Below are positions 8,973 through 17,626 of a stretch of DNA of 64,000 nt, piece by piece. The notes beneath the pieces were generated by a model that saw only the letters and a program-made list of their open reading frames with translations, had not been told where the DNA came from and ran no database searches. The stretch's first letter is position 1; each line of letters starts with the position of its first letter. The position numbers and the translations under genes are program-made. Origin of the DNA: an uncultured Clostridium sp. (GTDB taxonomy: Bacteria > Bacillota > Clostridia > Lachnospirales > Lachnospiraceae). The DNA lies in assembly GCA_902496665.1 (NCBI GenBank), contig CABVBU010000002.1, positions 1 to 64,000 on the forward strand, given 5' to 3'.

Positions 8973-10391
8973 GTGAAATATCAGGGACATAAAATTATGG
9001 CAGTTGCCCCCGGATCCATCGCGGAAGAGCTGGAACTGGAACCGGGAGATGTGCTGCTTACCATAGACGGGGAAGAGCTGGAAGATATCTTTGACTACGA
9101 CTATATGACGGATGTCGAGAGCTTCGTGATGGTCGTGCGGAAGGCAAACGGAGAAGAGTGGGAACTTGAGATCGAGAGCGGCGGTGAGGACCTGGGACTT
9201 ACCTTTGAGAATGGACTTATGAGTGACTATAAGTCCTGCTCCAATAAGTGCATCTTCTGCTTTATCGACCAGATGCCGCCGGGAATGCGTGAGACGCTCT
9301 ACTTTAAGGATGACGACTCCAGACTTTCGTTCCTTCAGGGAAACTACATCACCCTGACAAATATGAAGGATAAGGATATCGAGCGAATCATCCGCTTCCA
9401 CCTGGCCCCGATCAATATCTCCGTGCAGACTATGAACCCGGAGCTCCGCTGTAAGATGCTCCACAACCGGTTTGCGGGGGAGGCGTTAAAGAAGATCGAC
9501 CGTCTTTACGAGGCGGGAACGGAGATGAACGGACAGATCGTTCTCTGCCGGGGCGTCAATGATGGAAATGAGCTGGCGTACACCATCGAACAGCTCTCAA
9601 AGTACGCGCCGGTGATGCAGAGCGTGTCGGTGGTTCCGGTCGGTCTCTCGAAGTATCGTGAGGGGCTTTACCCGCTGGAACCGTTTACAAAGGAAGATGC
9701 CTGCGAGGTGATCGACCTCATCGAAAAATGGCAGAAGATCAACTACGAGCGCCACGGGATCCACTTTATCCATGCAAGTGATGAGTGGTATATCCTGGCG
9801 GAGCGCGAGATGCCGGAGGAAGGAAGATACGACGGATATATCCAGCTGGAGAACGGCGTCGGTATGCTGCGGCTGCTGCATGAGGAAGTCATGGATGCCC
9901 TGGATGAGAAGACGGATGACGGAAGAGAGGAAGAACTCTCTATCGCCACAGGACGTCTGCCGTATCCGTATCTGGACAAGCTTGTAAAGGAGATCATGAA
10001 AGTCTATCCGGGACGAAAGGTCCATATCTACCCGATCCGGAATGATTTCTTCGGCGAGAAGATCACGGTGGCGGGACTGATCACAGGACAGGATCTGATC
10101 GCTCAGTTAAAGGACAAGCCTTTGGGCGACAGGCTGATCCTTCCGGCCGTTATGTTTAAGAGCGGCGAGGAAGTTTTCCTGGATGATATCACAAAGACCC
10201 AGGCGGAAGATGCTTTACAGATTCCGATAAATATAGTAAAATCAAGCGGATATGACCTTGTGGACGCGATTCTTGACCCGGAGGCGGCGAGAGAACAGAC
10301 CGCGGAACACGGGGCATACGAGCTTACAATGAAAGATGCCGGTCTCACAGAGGATGGAGAAGTTATCCCTGATTGGGACGGCGAAGTATAG
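8973..10391 (+). CDS. PDZ-radical SAM-DUF512 protein
   Basis: A 472-residue protein of the conserved clostridial DUF512 family, whose biochemical role is unknown. Order: an N-terminal PDZ-like domain (about 1-70: VAPGSIAEELELEPGDVLLTI), a radical-SAM-like Fe-S segment with C89-x3-C93-x2-C96, then DUF512 (about 240-440). The cluster suggests a 4Fe-4S enzyme that uses SAM. I chose the GTG at 8973 because AGGAAGG lies 9 bases upstream and the protein then begins exactly at the PDZ domain. The ATG at 8968 meets a stop after two codons. It lies 15 bp before der, a neighbourhood kept across Firmicutes, which suggests a ribosome- or translation-linked role (inference). Confidence 0.88.
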   Translation: MKYQGHKIMAVAPGSIAEELELEPGDVLLTIDGEELEDIFDYDYMTDVESFVMVVRKANGEEWELEIESGGEDLGLTFENGLMSDYKSCSNKCIFCFIDQMPPGMRETLYFKDDDSRLSFLQGNYITLTNMKDKDIERIIRFHLAPINISVQTMNPELRCKMLHNRFAGEALKKIDRLYEAGTEMNGQIVLCRGVNDGNELAYTIEQLSKYAPVMQSVSVVPVGLSKYREGLYPLEPFTKEDACEVIDLIEKWQKINYERHGIHFIHASDEWYILAEREMPEEGRYDGYIQLENGVGMLRLLHEEVMDALDEKTDDGREEELSIATGRLPYPYLDKLVKEIMKVYPGRKVHIYPIRNDFFGEKITVAGLITGQDLIAQLKDKPLGDRLILPAVMFKSGEEVFLDDITKTQAEDALQIPINIVKSSGYDLVDAILDPEAAREQTAEHGAYELTMKDAGLTEDGEVIPDWDGEV

Positions 10392-10406
10392 AAATGAGGA
10401 AAATAT

Positions 10407-11732
10407 ATGAGTAAACCAGTAGTGGCGATCGTCGGCAGACCGAATGTGGGAAAATCCACACTCTTCAACGTCCTTGCCGGCAGCACGATCTCGATCGTAA
10501 AAGACACTCCGGGTGTGACAAGAGACCGTATCTATGCGGACTGCACCTGGTTAAACAACAACTTTACCTTAATCGATACAGGCGGAATCGAGCCGGATTC
10601 CAAGGATATCATTCTTGCACAGATGCGTGAGCAGGCTCAGATCGCCATCGATACCGCGGACGTCATCATCTTTATCGTGGATGTGCGCCAGGGTCTCGTC
10701 GACGCAGACTCCAAGGTTGCGGACATGTTAAGAAAATCCAAGAAACCTGTCGTTCTCGCGGTCAATAAGGTGGACAGCATGGCGAAGTTCGGAAACGATG
10801 TATACGAATTCTATAACCTGGGAATCGGTGACCCGGTTCCGGTATCCGCGGCTTCAAGACTTGGCCTCGGCGAGCTTCTCGATGAGGTCGTCAAGTATTT
10901 CCGCGAGGATCAGTATGACGACAGTGAGGACGACCGTCCGAGAATCGCCATCGTGGGAAAACCGAACGTCGGAAAATCCTCTATTATCAATAAGCTTCTC
11001 GGTGAAAACCGTGTGATCGTATCCAACATCGCCGGAACCACAAGAGACGCTGTCGACACAGAGATCGTGCGAAACGGCACCGAATATATCTTTATCGATA
11101 CCGCGGGCTTAAGAAGAAAGAGCAAGATCAAAGAGGATATTGAGCGCTACAGTATTATCCGTACTGTGACTGCGGTGGAGCGTGCTGATGTGGTCCTCAT
11201 GGTCATCGATGCTGTTGAAGGAATCACCGAGCAGGACGCAAAGATCGCCGGTATCGCCCATGACCGCGGAAAAGGCGTGATCGTCGTTGTCAACAAGTGG
11301 GATGCCATCGAGAAGAACGACAAGACGATCTATGAGTACACAAGAAAATTAAAAGAGACCCTGTCCTACATGCCGTATGCGGAGTATATCTTCGTGTCCG
11401 CCCTGACCGGACAGAGAATGGAAAAGCTCTTCGAGCTCATCGATATGGTCCGCGAGAACCAGACGCTCCGCGTGGCTACCGGTGTGTTGAACGAGATCGT
11501 GACAGAAGCTGTCGCTATGCAGCAGCCGCCGTCCGACAAGGGCAAACGCTTAAAGATCTACTATGTGACCCAGGTTGCGGTAAAACCGCCGACCTTTGTT
11601 ATCTTCGTAAACGATAAGGAGTTAATGCATTTCTCCTACACAAGATACTTAGAGAACAAGATCCGTGAGGCCTTCGGCTTCCGCGGAACATCCTTAAAAT
11701 TCATCATCCGCGAGAGGAAGGAGAAGGATTAA
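10407..11732 (+). CDS. der: Ribosome biogenesis GTPase Der (EngA)
   Basis: A tandem-domain GTPase needed for assembly of the 50S subunit. The 441 residues hold two complete G domains, GRPNVGKST/DTPGVTRDR/NKVD and GKPNVGKSS/DTAGLRRK/NKWD, followed by the C-terminal KH-like domain. GAGG precedes the ATG. It sits between the DUF512 gene and plsY (3 bp gap), clearly in one operon. Confidence 0.98.
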   Translation: MSKPVVAIVGRPNVGKSTLFNVLAGSTISIVKDTPGVTRDRIYADCTWLNNNFTLIDTGGIEPDSKDIILAQMREQAQIAIDTADVIIFIVDVRQGLVDADSKVADMLRKSKKPVVLAVNKVDSMAKFGNDVYEFYNLGIGDPVPVSAASRLGLGELLDEVVKYFREDQYDDSEDDRPRIAIVGKPNVGKSSIINKLLGENRVIVSNIAGTTRDAVDTEIVRNGTEYIFIDTAGLRRKSKIKEDIERYSIIRTVTAVERADVVLMVIDAVEGITEQDAKIAGIAHDRGKGVIVVVNKWDAIEKNDKTIYEYTRKLKETLSYMPYAEYIFVSALTGQRMEKLFELIDMVRENQTLRVATGVLNEIVTEAVAMQQPPSDKGKRLKIYYVTQVAVKPPTFVIFVNDKELMHFSYTRYLENKIREAFGFRGTSLKFIIRERKEKD

Positions 11733-11735
11733 ACA

Positions 11736-12371
11736 ATGGGCAGAGTGATTTGTCTTGTTATGGGTTATGTGTTTGGATTATTCCAGACAGGATATCTTTA
11801 CGGTAAGATGAACCATATCGATATCAGAAACTACGGAAGCGGAAACTCCGGAACGACAAATGCGCTCCGGGTCATGGGAAAAAAAGCGGGGCTCATCGTG
11901 TTCGCGGGAGATTTTTTAAAGACGGTGTTCGCCTGCCTTGCGGCGCGGATCATCTTTAAGGGAAGCCCGGACACAGACCTCTATGTGCTCTACGCAGGTC
12001 TCGGCGTTGTCCTCGGCCATAACTTCCCGTGTTACTTAAACTTCAAGGGAGGAAAGGGAATTGCCTCCATGGCGGGCATCCTCGTGTCCATGGACTGGCG
12101 CGTGACACTTGTCTGTGCAGCATTGTTCCTTGGAGCTGTCATCATTACAAGATATGTCTCCCTTGGTTCTATTCTGGTGGTGATCTCATTCTTTATCCAG
12201 ATACTGGTCTACGGGGCGCATGGAACATTTACCGTCTCTGCGGATCATCTCATGGAGTTTTATGCCGTTGCCTTCGTCCTGATGGCGATGGCGATCTGGA
12301 GACACAAGACGAACATAAAAAGACTTTTATCCGGCACAGAGAACAAGCTCTGGGGCGGAAAGAAAAACTGA
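11736..12371 (+). CDS. plsY: Acyl-phosphate:glycerol-3-phosphate acyltransferase
   Basis: An integral membrane enzyme that acylates position 1 of glycerol-3-phosphate using acyl-phosphate, the first step of phospholipid synthesis in Gram-positive bacteria. The 211 residues have several membrane segments and the three family motifs: GSGNSGTTNALR, LGHNFPCYLNFKGGKG and WRHKTNIKRLLSGTENK. A ribosome binding site (GGAGAAGG) overlaps the end of der. It precedes gpsA, which makes its substrate. Confidence 0.96.
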   Translation: MGRVICLVMGYVFGLFQTGYLYGKMNHIDIRNYGSGNSGTTNALRVMGKKAGLIVFAGDFLKTVFACLAARIIFKGSPDTDLYVLYAGLGVVLGHNFPCYLNFKGGKGIASMAGILVSMDWRVTLVCAALFLGAVIITRYVSLGSILVVISFFIQILVYGAHGTFTVSADHLMEFYAVAFVLMAMAIWRHKTNIKRLLSGTENKLWGGKKN

Positions 12372-12442
12372 ATAAGCGCTTAAGCACGAAAATATCAGCC
12401 GGTACAGGGCAGTGAGATTAAAGAGAAAAGGAGTTCCTGAAC

Positions 12443-13450
12443 ATGGAAAAAATTGGTATTATCGGTTCCGGTACATGGGGAACCGCGATTGCGGTGCTGT
12501 TAAGAAACAATGGACATGAGGTCACACTGTGGTCCGCGATCCCGGCGGAGATCGAGGAGATGGCAAAGACCAGGACTCACAAGAATCTTCCGGGAGTGAC
12601 GTTGCCGGAGGGAATCATCTATACCGCTGACCTTGAGGAAGCGATGAAGGATAAGAACCTTCTCGTGATGGCGGTTCCGTCTGTATTTGTCCGCAGCACG
12701 GCGCAGAAGATGAAGCCGTTTTGCAAAGAGGGACAGCTCATTGTGGATGTGGCAAAGGGAATCGAGGAGAATACTCTCGATACAATGACCCAGATCATAA
12801 AGGAAGAACTTCCGATGGCGGAGACAGCTGTTCTTTCCGGACCGAGCCACGCGGAGGAGGTAAGCCGCGGACTTCCGACGCTCTGCGTTGCGGGATCCCG
12901 CAAGAAGAACGTTGCAGAGTACGTCCAGTCCACATTTATCAGCCCGGTGTTCCGCGTATACACGAGCCCGGATGTCCTGGGGATCGAGACAGGCGCCGCG
13001 TTAAAGAACGTCGTTGCCCTGGCAGCGGGAATCGCTGATGGCCTGGGTTACGGGGACAACGCGAAAGCAGCCCTCATCACCCGCGGTATGGCGGAGATCG
13101 CGAGACTTGGCATCGCCATGGGCGGAAAATACCAGACATATACCGGACTTTCCGGAATCGGCGATCTGATCGTGACATGCGCCAGCATGCACAGCAGAAA
13201 CCGCCGCGCCGGTATTCTCATCGGAAAAGGATACACGATGGAAGAAGCAATGAAGGAAGTCCAGATGGTGGTAGAAGGCGTTTATTCTGCGAAGGCTGCG
13301 AGAGCCCTTGCGAAGAAATACAATGTTTCCATGCCGATCGTTGAAGAGGTAAACCGGGTCCTGTTTGAAGGAAAACCTGCAAAAGAGGCGGTGGCCGATC
13401 TGATGCTCCGCGACAAGCGCATTGAGCACAGCGATCTTCCGTGGGAATAG
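12443..13450 (+). CDS. gpsA: Glycerol-3-phosphate dehydrogenase [NAD(P)+]
   Basis: It reduces dihydroxyacetone phosphate to sn-glycerol-3-phosphate, the backbone used by PlsY just upstream. The 335 residues are of normal length. The N-terminal Rossmann motif is GSGTWGTAIA (8-17). The C-terminal catalytic part has GAALKNVVALAAGIADGLG (with the active-site Lys) and TGLSGIGDLIVTC. AAAGGAG precedes the ATG. Last gene of the DUF512-der-plsY-gpsA operon. Confidence 0.97.
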   Translation: MEKIGIIGSGTWGTAIAVLLRNNGHEVTLWSAIPAEIEEMAKTRTHKNLPGVTLPEGIIYTADLEEAMKDKNLLVMAVPSVFVRSTAQKMKPFCKEGQLIVDVAKGIEENTLDTMTQIIKEELPMAETAVLSGPSHAEEVSRGLPTLCVAGSRKKNVAEYVQSTFISPVFRVYTSPDVLGIETGAALKNVVALAAGIADGLGYGDNAKAALITRGMAEIARLGIAMGGKYQTYTGLSGIGDLIVTCASMHSRNRRAGILIGKGYTMEEAMKEVQMVVEGVYSAKAARALAKKYNVSMPIVEEVNRVLFEGKPAKEAVADLMLRDKRIEHSDLPWE

Positions 13451-13516
13451 AAGTCAGAACATAATCATGCAGCGCCTGCGCTTTTCCGTACTGTGGCGTA
13501 AGAAAAGGCTCTGCCG

Positions 13517-13545
13517 GTATAAAATGTCCCCCTCGCGCATACACT
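13517..13545 (+). promoter_or_regulatory. Sigma-E-like promoter of spoIVA
   Basis: A -10 element CATACACT (13538-13545), a full match to the sigma-E consensus CATACAHT, lies 14 bp after GTATAAA (13517-13523), a partial match to the -35. spoIVA is a sigma-E gene in Bacillus. The start point would be near 13552, only about 22 nt before the ATG. Confidence 0.65.
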
Positions 13546-13573
13546 GCAACAGTATATGCGAGGGGGTATTTTT
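13528..13573 (+). terminator. Hairpin ending gpsA transcripts and covering the spoIVA RBS
   Basis: Arms 13528-13542 and 13552-13566 pair over 15 positions (one mismatch, one wobble) around a 9-nt loop and are followed by TATTTTT. The downstream arm contains the spoIVA ribosome binding site (AGGGGG, 13561-13566), and the upstream arm contains part of the sigma-E -10. It can act as a terminator for the gpsA operon and as a lid on the spoIVA start in read-through RNA. Confidence 0.7.
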
Positions 13574-15046
13574 ATGGATCATTTCCATGTATACAAGGAT
13601 ATCGAGGCGAGGACGGGCGGAGAGATCTATGTGGGTGTTGTGGGGCCTGTGCGCACCGGAAAATCCACATTTATCAAGCGGTTTATGGAGCTTCTTGTGC
13701 TCCCGAACCTCCCGGACGGGCAGAAAAAGACCCAGACCAGGGATGAGCTTCCCCAGAGTGCCGCGGGGAAGACGATCATGACCACGGAGCCGAAGTTTAT
13801 CCCGAAGGAGGCGGCGGAGCTGGAGCTTGCGGAGGGGATCCGGGCGAAGGTGCGGCTCATCGACTGTGTGGGATTTATGGTGGAAGGTGCTGCGGGACAT
13901 ACGGAAAACGGGGAGGAACGTCTCGTGAAGACACCCTGGTACGACTACGAGATCCCGTTCACCCAGGCGGCGGAGATCGGCACGAGAAAGGTGATCCGGG
14001 ACCATTCCACCATCGGGATCGTTGTGACCTGCGACGGCAGCTTCGGGGAACTTTCCAGGGATGATTTTAAGGAGGCGGAGGAGCAGACGATCTCGGAGTT
14101 GAAGGAGATCGGAAAGCCGTTCCTGATCCTGTTAAACTCCACAAGACCCTATGCGGCGGAGACGAAAGCCCTGGCGTTAAAGCTGGAAAACCAGTACGGG
14201 GTCCCGGTACGGGCGGCAAACTGTGAGCAGCTAAAGCGAGAAGACATCGAGGAGATATTGGGCACCGTGCTCCTGGAGTTCCCGGTGACAGAGCTCGACT
14301 TCGAGATCCCGAAATGGGTGGAGATCCTGCCGGATGATCATGCGTTAAAGGCAGGTATGATCATGGAGGCGGGAAAACTCCTGAAGACATCTGTCCAGAT
14401 GAAGGACGTGCCGAAGGAGGCTGTGCCGGAAACAGATCAGGCGGTAAAAAAACTGATTGCGGATGAGCTGGATCTTGCGAGCGGCCGGGTGACGATCCGG
14501 GTCCTGGTGGATGAGGCGGCATACTTTGAGGTCTTAAGCGATATTTCCGGCCTGCCGGTGCGGGATGAGTACAGCCTGTTTAAAATTTTAAAGGAATCTG
14601 CCGAGATGAAGGAAGAGTATGAGAAGGTGAGAAACGCCCTGGCGGAGGTGCGCCAGAAGGGCTACGGAATCGTCCTGCCGGATAAGACGGAGATCTCCTT
14701 AGATGAGCCGGAGCTGATCCGTCATGGCAGCAAGTACGGTGTGAAGATCCATGCCCAGGCACCCTCCATCAATCTCATAAAGGCCAGGATCGAGACGGAG
14801 ATTGCGCCGATCGTCGGGAACGAGCAGCAGGCGAAGGACCTGATCGCGTACATAAAGGATGGGGAAGCGACGGAGGAAGGTGTCTGGGATACGAACATCT
14901 TCGGAAAGTCCGTGGAACAGATCGTTGAGGACGGCATGCAGGCGAAGATCTCCCAGATGACGGAGGACTGCCAGATGAAACTTCAGGATACGCTGCAGAA
15001 AATTATTAATGACAGTAATGGCGGAATGATTTGCATAATTATCTGA
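13574..15046 (+). CDS. spoIVA: Stage IV sporulation protein A, spore coat ATPase
   Basis: SpoIVA hydrolyses ATP to polymerise into the basement layer of the spore coat on the mother-cell side of the forespore. The 490 residues match the family length. Visible are the Walker A motif GPVRTGKS (24-31), DELPQSAAGKTIMTTEPKF, and the C-terminal tail ending GGMICIII, which resembles the part that meets SpoVM at the membrane in Bacillus. The ATG at 13574 begins the conserved N-terminus and has AGGGGG 7 bases upstream; an in-frame ATG at 13556 falls inside the regulatory hairpin. It marks the organism as an endospore former. Confidence 0.97.
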   Translation: MDHFHVYKDIEARTGGEIYVGVVGPVRTGKSTFIKRFMELLVLPNLPDGQKKTQTRDELPQSAAGKTIMTTEPKFIPKEAAELELAEGIRAKVRLIDCVGFMVEGAAGHTENGEERLVKTPWYDYEIPFTQAAEIGTRKVIRDHSTIGIVVTCDGSFGELSRDDFKEAEEQTISELKEIGKPFLILLNSTRPYAAETKALALKLENQYGVPVRAANCEQLKREDIEEILGTVLLEFPVTELDFEIPKWVEILPDDHALKAGMIMEAGKLLKTSVQMKDVPKEAVPETDQAVKKLIADELDLASGRVTIRVLVDEAAYFEVLSDISGLPVRDEYSLFKILKESAEMKEEYEKVRNALAEVRQKGYGIVLPDKTEISLDEPELIRHGSKYGVKIHAQAPSINLIKARIETEIAPIVGNEQQAKDLIAYIKDGEATEEGVWDTNIFGKSVEQIVEDGMQAKISQMTEDCQMKLQDTLQKIINDSNGGMICIII

Positions 15047-15059
15047 AATTTGCTATAAT
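15031..15059 (+). promoter_or_regulatory. Promoter upstream of the beta-CASP nuclease gene
   Basis: TTGCAT (15031-15036), a 17 bp spacer and a perfect TATAAT (15054-15059). The -35 lies inside the last codons of spoIVA. The leader is long (about 225 nt) and rich in TTTGC repeats. Confidence 0.6.
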
Positions 15060-15291
15060 AGATGCAAATAATACAGCTGATTTGCAAAAATGAAGATTTC
15101 CATCAAATTTTGCAAAACGATGCTGAAATTACAGTATTTGCGGCAGAAACCTGAAGGATAAAATCCGCGGTGAACGTGAAAAAGGTTGCGGACACTGCAC
15201 AGCTGGGAGAAAATGGATATTTCTGGATATCGACCACAGGAATAGGATGTTTGCACGAGTTTCCAGATTTCGCCGCGAAAGGAGGAGTTCC

Positions 15292-16893
15292 ATGAAACTG
15301 ACATTTATCGGTGCGGATCATGAAGTAACTGGGAGCTGCCATTATCTGAATGCGGCGGGAAAGAACATTCTTGTTGATTACGGTATGGAACAGGGCGGAA
15401 ACGTCTATGAGAACGCGGAGCTTCCAATCCCGTTCTCCGATGTGGATTACATTTTTATCACCCATGCCCACATCGATCACACGGGTCTGCTTCCGCTGAT
15501 CTATGCGAAGGGCTTTAAGGGACAGATATTCGCCACACAGGCCACCTGCGATCTCTGCAACATTATGCTGAAGGACAGTGCCCACATCCAGGAAATGGAG
15601 GCTGAGTGGAAGAACAGAAAGGCAAGACGTGCCGGGAATCCGGAGGTCCAGGCCCTCTACACAGTAAACGACGCGGAAGGCGTTTTAAAGCATTTCGTGC
15701 CGTGCCATTATGGTGATATCCTGACGATCTGCGACGGATTGAAAGTGCGGTTCACGGATGTGGGACATCTGCTTGGATCCGCGTCCATTGAAGTCTGGAT
15801 CGATGAGGACGGCGTGCAGAAGAAGATCGTTTTCTCCGGCGATATCGGAAACAAGAACAAACCGCTGATCAAGGATCCGCAGTACACGGATGAGGCCGAC
15901 TATGTGGTAATGGAGTGTACCTACGGTGACCGTTCCCATGACCGGACCCACGAGCATATCGAGGAGTTCGCGAGGATCATCCAGAGGACCCTGGACCGTC
16001 ACGGAAACGTCGTGATCCCGGCCTTTGCGGTGGGCAGGACCCAGGAGATCCTCTACTTTATCCGTAAGATCAAGGAAGAGGGGCTTGTCACCGGACATGA
16101 CGGATTCCCGGTCTATGTGGACAGCCCGCTGGCCGTCGAGGCGACCCATGTATTCAATAAGAACATTTCCGAGTGCTTTGACGAGGAGGCGATGGATCTT
16201 GTGAACAGGGGGATCAACCCGATCGCATTCCCGGGATTAAATCTTTCCGTCAGCAGCGACGATTCCAAGGCGATCAACTTCGATTCCGAGCCGAAGGTCA
16301 TTATCTCCGCGGCAGGTATGTGTGATGCCGGACGAATCCGCCACCACTTAAAACATAACCTCTGGAGACAGGAGTGTACGATCGTATTTGCCGGATACCA
16401 GGCGGTCGGAACACTTGGACGGAGCCTCATTGATGGTGCGGAGGTCGTAAAACTCTTCGGTGAGACCATCGATGTGGAAGCGGAGATCGTGCGGTTGGAC
16501 GGACTTTCCGGTCATGCGGACAGGGAAGGACTTCTCACCTGGATCAACGCCTTTAAGAAGAAACCGGACCGTGTGTTTATGGTACACGGGGACGATCTTG
16601 TATGCACGAAGTTCGCGAACCTCCTGCGTACGGACTACGACCTTGTGGCAGACGCACCGTTTTCGGGATCAGAGTTTGACCTTGCCGCGGGTGTGTGGCT
16701 TAAACAGACCGTCGGTATCCCGATCCAGAAGGAGACAGCGAGACAGAAGGAGAACAAGTCCATCTTTGCGCTTCTTGTGGCTGCAGGCGAGCGCCTGATG
16801 CGGATCATCCAGAAGAACCGCGACTGCGCGAACAAGGATATCAAGAAATTTACGGCAGAGGTCAACGCGCTCTGCGAGAAGTGGGATCTGTAG
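15292..16893 (+). CDS. MBL-fold beta-CASP ribonuclease-like protein
   Basis: A metallo-beta-lactamase/beta-CASP nuclease family member (YSH1/CPSF-like), 533 residues. The zinc site H58-x-H60-x-D62-H63 is intact, further metal ligands are in GHLLGS and FSGDIG, and the beta-CASP part holds VIPAFAVGRTQEIL and SAAGMCDAGRIRHH. The C-terminus has LSGHADREGL and FMVHGD. Relatives cut RNA, and the exact substrate here is unknown. The ATG at 15292 is chosen because AAAGGAGGAG lies just before it; the frame is open further upstream but lacks a good site. The neighbour rnhA also acts on RNA. Confidence 0.92.
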   Translation: MKLTFIGADHEVTGSCHYLNAAGKNILVDYGMEQGGNVYENAELPIPFSDVDYIFITHAHIDHTGLLPLIYAKGFKGQIFATQATCDLCNIMLKDSAHIQEMEAEWKNRKARRAGNPEVQALYTVNDAEGVLKHFVPCHYGDILTICDGLKVRFTDVGHLLGSASIEVWIDEDGVQKKIVFSGDIGNKNKPLIKDPQYTDEADYVVMECTYGDRSHDRTHEHIEEFARIIQRTLDRHGNVVIPAFAVGRTQEILYFIRKIKEEGLVTGHDGFPVYVDSPLAVEATHVFNKNISECFDEEAMDLVNRGINPIAFPGLNLSVSSDDSKAINFDSEPKVIISAAGMCDAGRIRHHLKHNLWRQECTIVFAGYQAVGTLGRSLIDGAEVVKLFGETIDVEAEIVRLDGLSGHADREGLLTWINAFKKKPDRVFMVHGDDLVCTKFANLLRTDYDLVADAPFSGSEFDLAAGVWLKQTVGIPIQKETARQKENKSIFALLVAAGERLMRIIQKNRDCANKDIKKFTAEVNALCEKWDL

Positions 16894-16963
16894 TTGCGGC
16901 TTGAGCCGTCTGAATCCTGGAATCATATAAAATAAGACATCTGAGAGGAATTACAAAAAAGAC

Positions 16964-17443
16964 ATGAAAGTAACACTTTATACGGACGGAGCGGCCCGCG
17001 GAAATCCAGACGGACCGGGCGGATACGGAGCAGTGCTCCAGTTTATCGATAAAAACGGAGTCCTCCATGAGAAGGAATTGTCTGCGGGATATGTACGGAC
17101 AACCAATAACCGGATGGAACTTATGGCAGCGATCGTGGGACTTGAAACGTTAAACCGGTCCTGCGAGGTGGACCTTTATTCCGATTCAAAATATCTCGTG
17201 GACGCCTTCAACCAGAAATGGATCGACGGCTGGGTTAAGCACAACTGGGTCCGCCCGAAGACGGGACCGGTAAAAAATTCGGATCTCTGGAAACGGCTGC
17301 TCGCCGCGATGAACCCGCATAAAGTGACGTTCCACTGGGTCAAGGGCCATGACGGCCATCCCGGAAACGAGCGCTGTGACCGCCTGGCCACCAGCGCTGC
17401 GGATGGTGGGGATCTGTTGGTGGATACGGGGCTTAGTAATTAA
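16964..17443 (+). CDS. rnhA: Ribonuclease HI
   Basis: It cleaves the RNA strand of RNA-DNA hybrids. The 159 residues carry the full catalytic set Asp8, Glu52, Asp74 and Asp139 (contexts YTDGAARGNPD, NNRMELMAAI, YSDSKYLVD, GHPGNERCDR). The basic handle region (WIDGWVKHNW) is present. The ribosome binding site is weak (GAGAGGAA, about 13 bases away). It lies 70 bp after the nuclease gene on the same strand, probably co-transcribed. Confidence 0.96.
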   Translation: MKVTLYTDGAARGNPDGPGGYGAVLQFIDKNGVLHEKELSAGYVRTTNNRMELMAAIVGLETLNRSCEVDLYSDSKYLVDAFNQKWIDGWVKHNWVRPKTGPVKNSDLWKRLLAAMNPHKVTFHWVKGHDGHPGNERCDRLATSAADGGDLLVDTGLSN

Positions 17444-17460
17444 AAAGATCATTAAATGTC

Positions 17461-17495
17461 TATGCATCCTTGCGTGCGAGCACGCAGTCTGCATA
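17461..17495 (+). other. Hairpin downstream of rnhA
   Basis: TATGCA/TGCATA (17461-17466 with 17490-17495) surrounds a 7 bp GC stem (17471-17477 with 17480-17486). The nearest T run is about 18 bases further on, so it is not a clear terminator. It may protect or process the 3' end of the rnhA message. Confidence 0.35.
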
Positions 17496-17555
17496 TCCCC
17501 TTGATGACGATTTTTTACAAAAGTCTTACAATGTATTACTAATTTGCGTTTTTTG

Positions 17556-17584
17556 TTCACAAAGATCTCGCGATATGGTATCTT
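17556..17584 (+). promoter_or_regulatory. Possible promoter of the LprI-domain gene
   Basis: TTCACA (17556-17561), a 17 bp spacer and TATCTT (17579-17584), placed 40 bases before the ATG. The -10 is poor. Confidence 0.4.
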
Positions 17585-17626
17585 TTTAGTAGAACAAAAG
17601 TTACCTGAAAAATCGAGAGGGCACAT

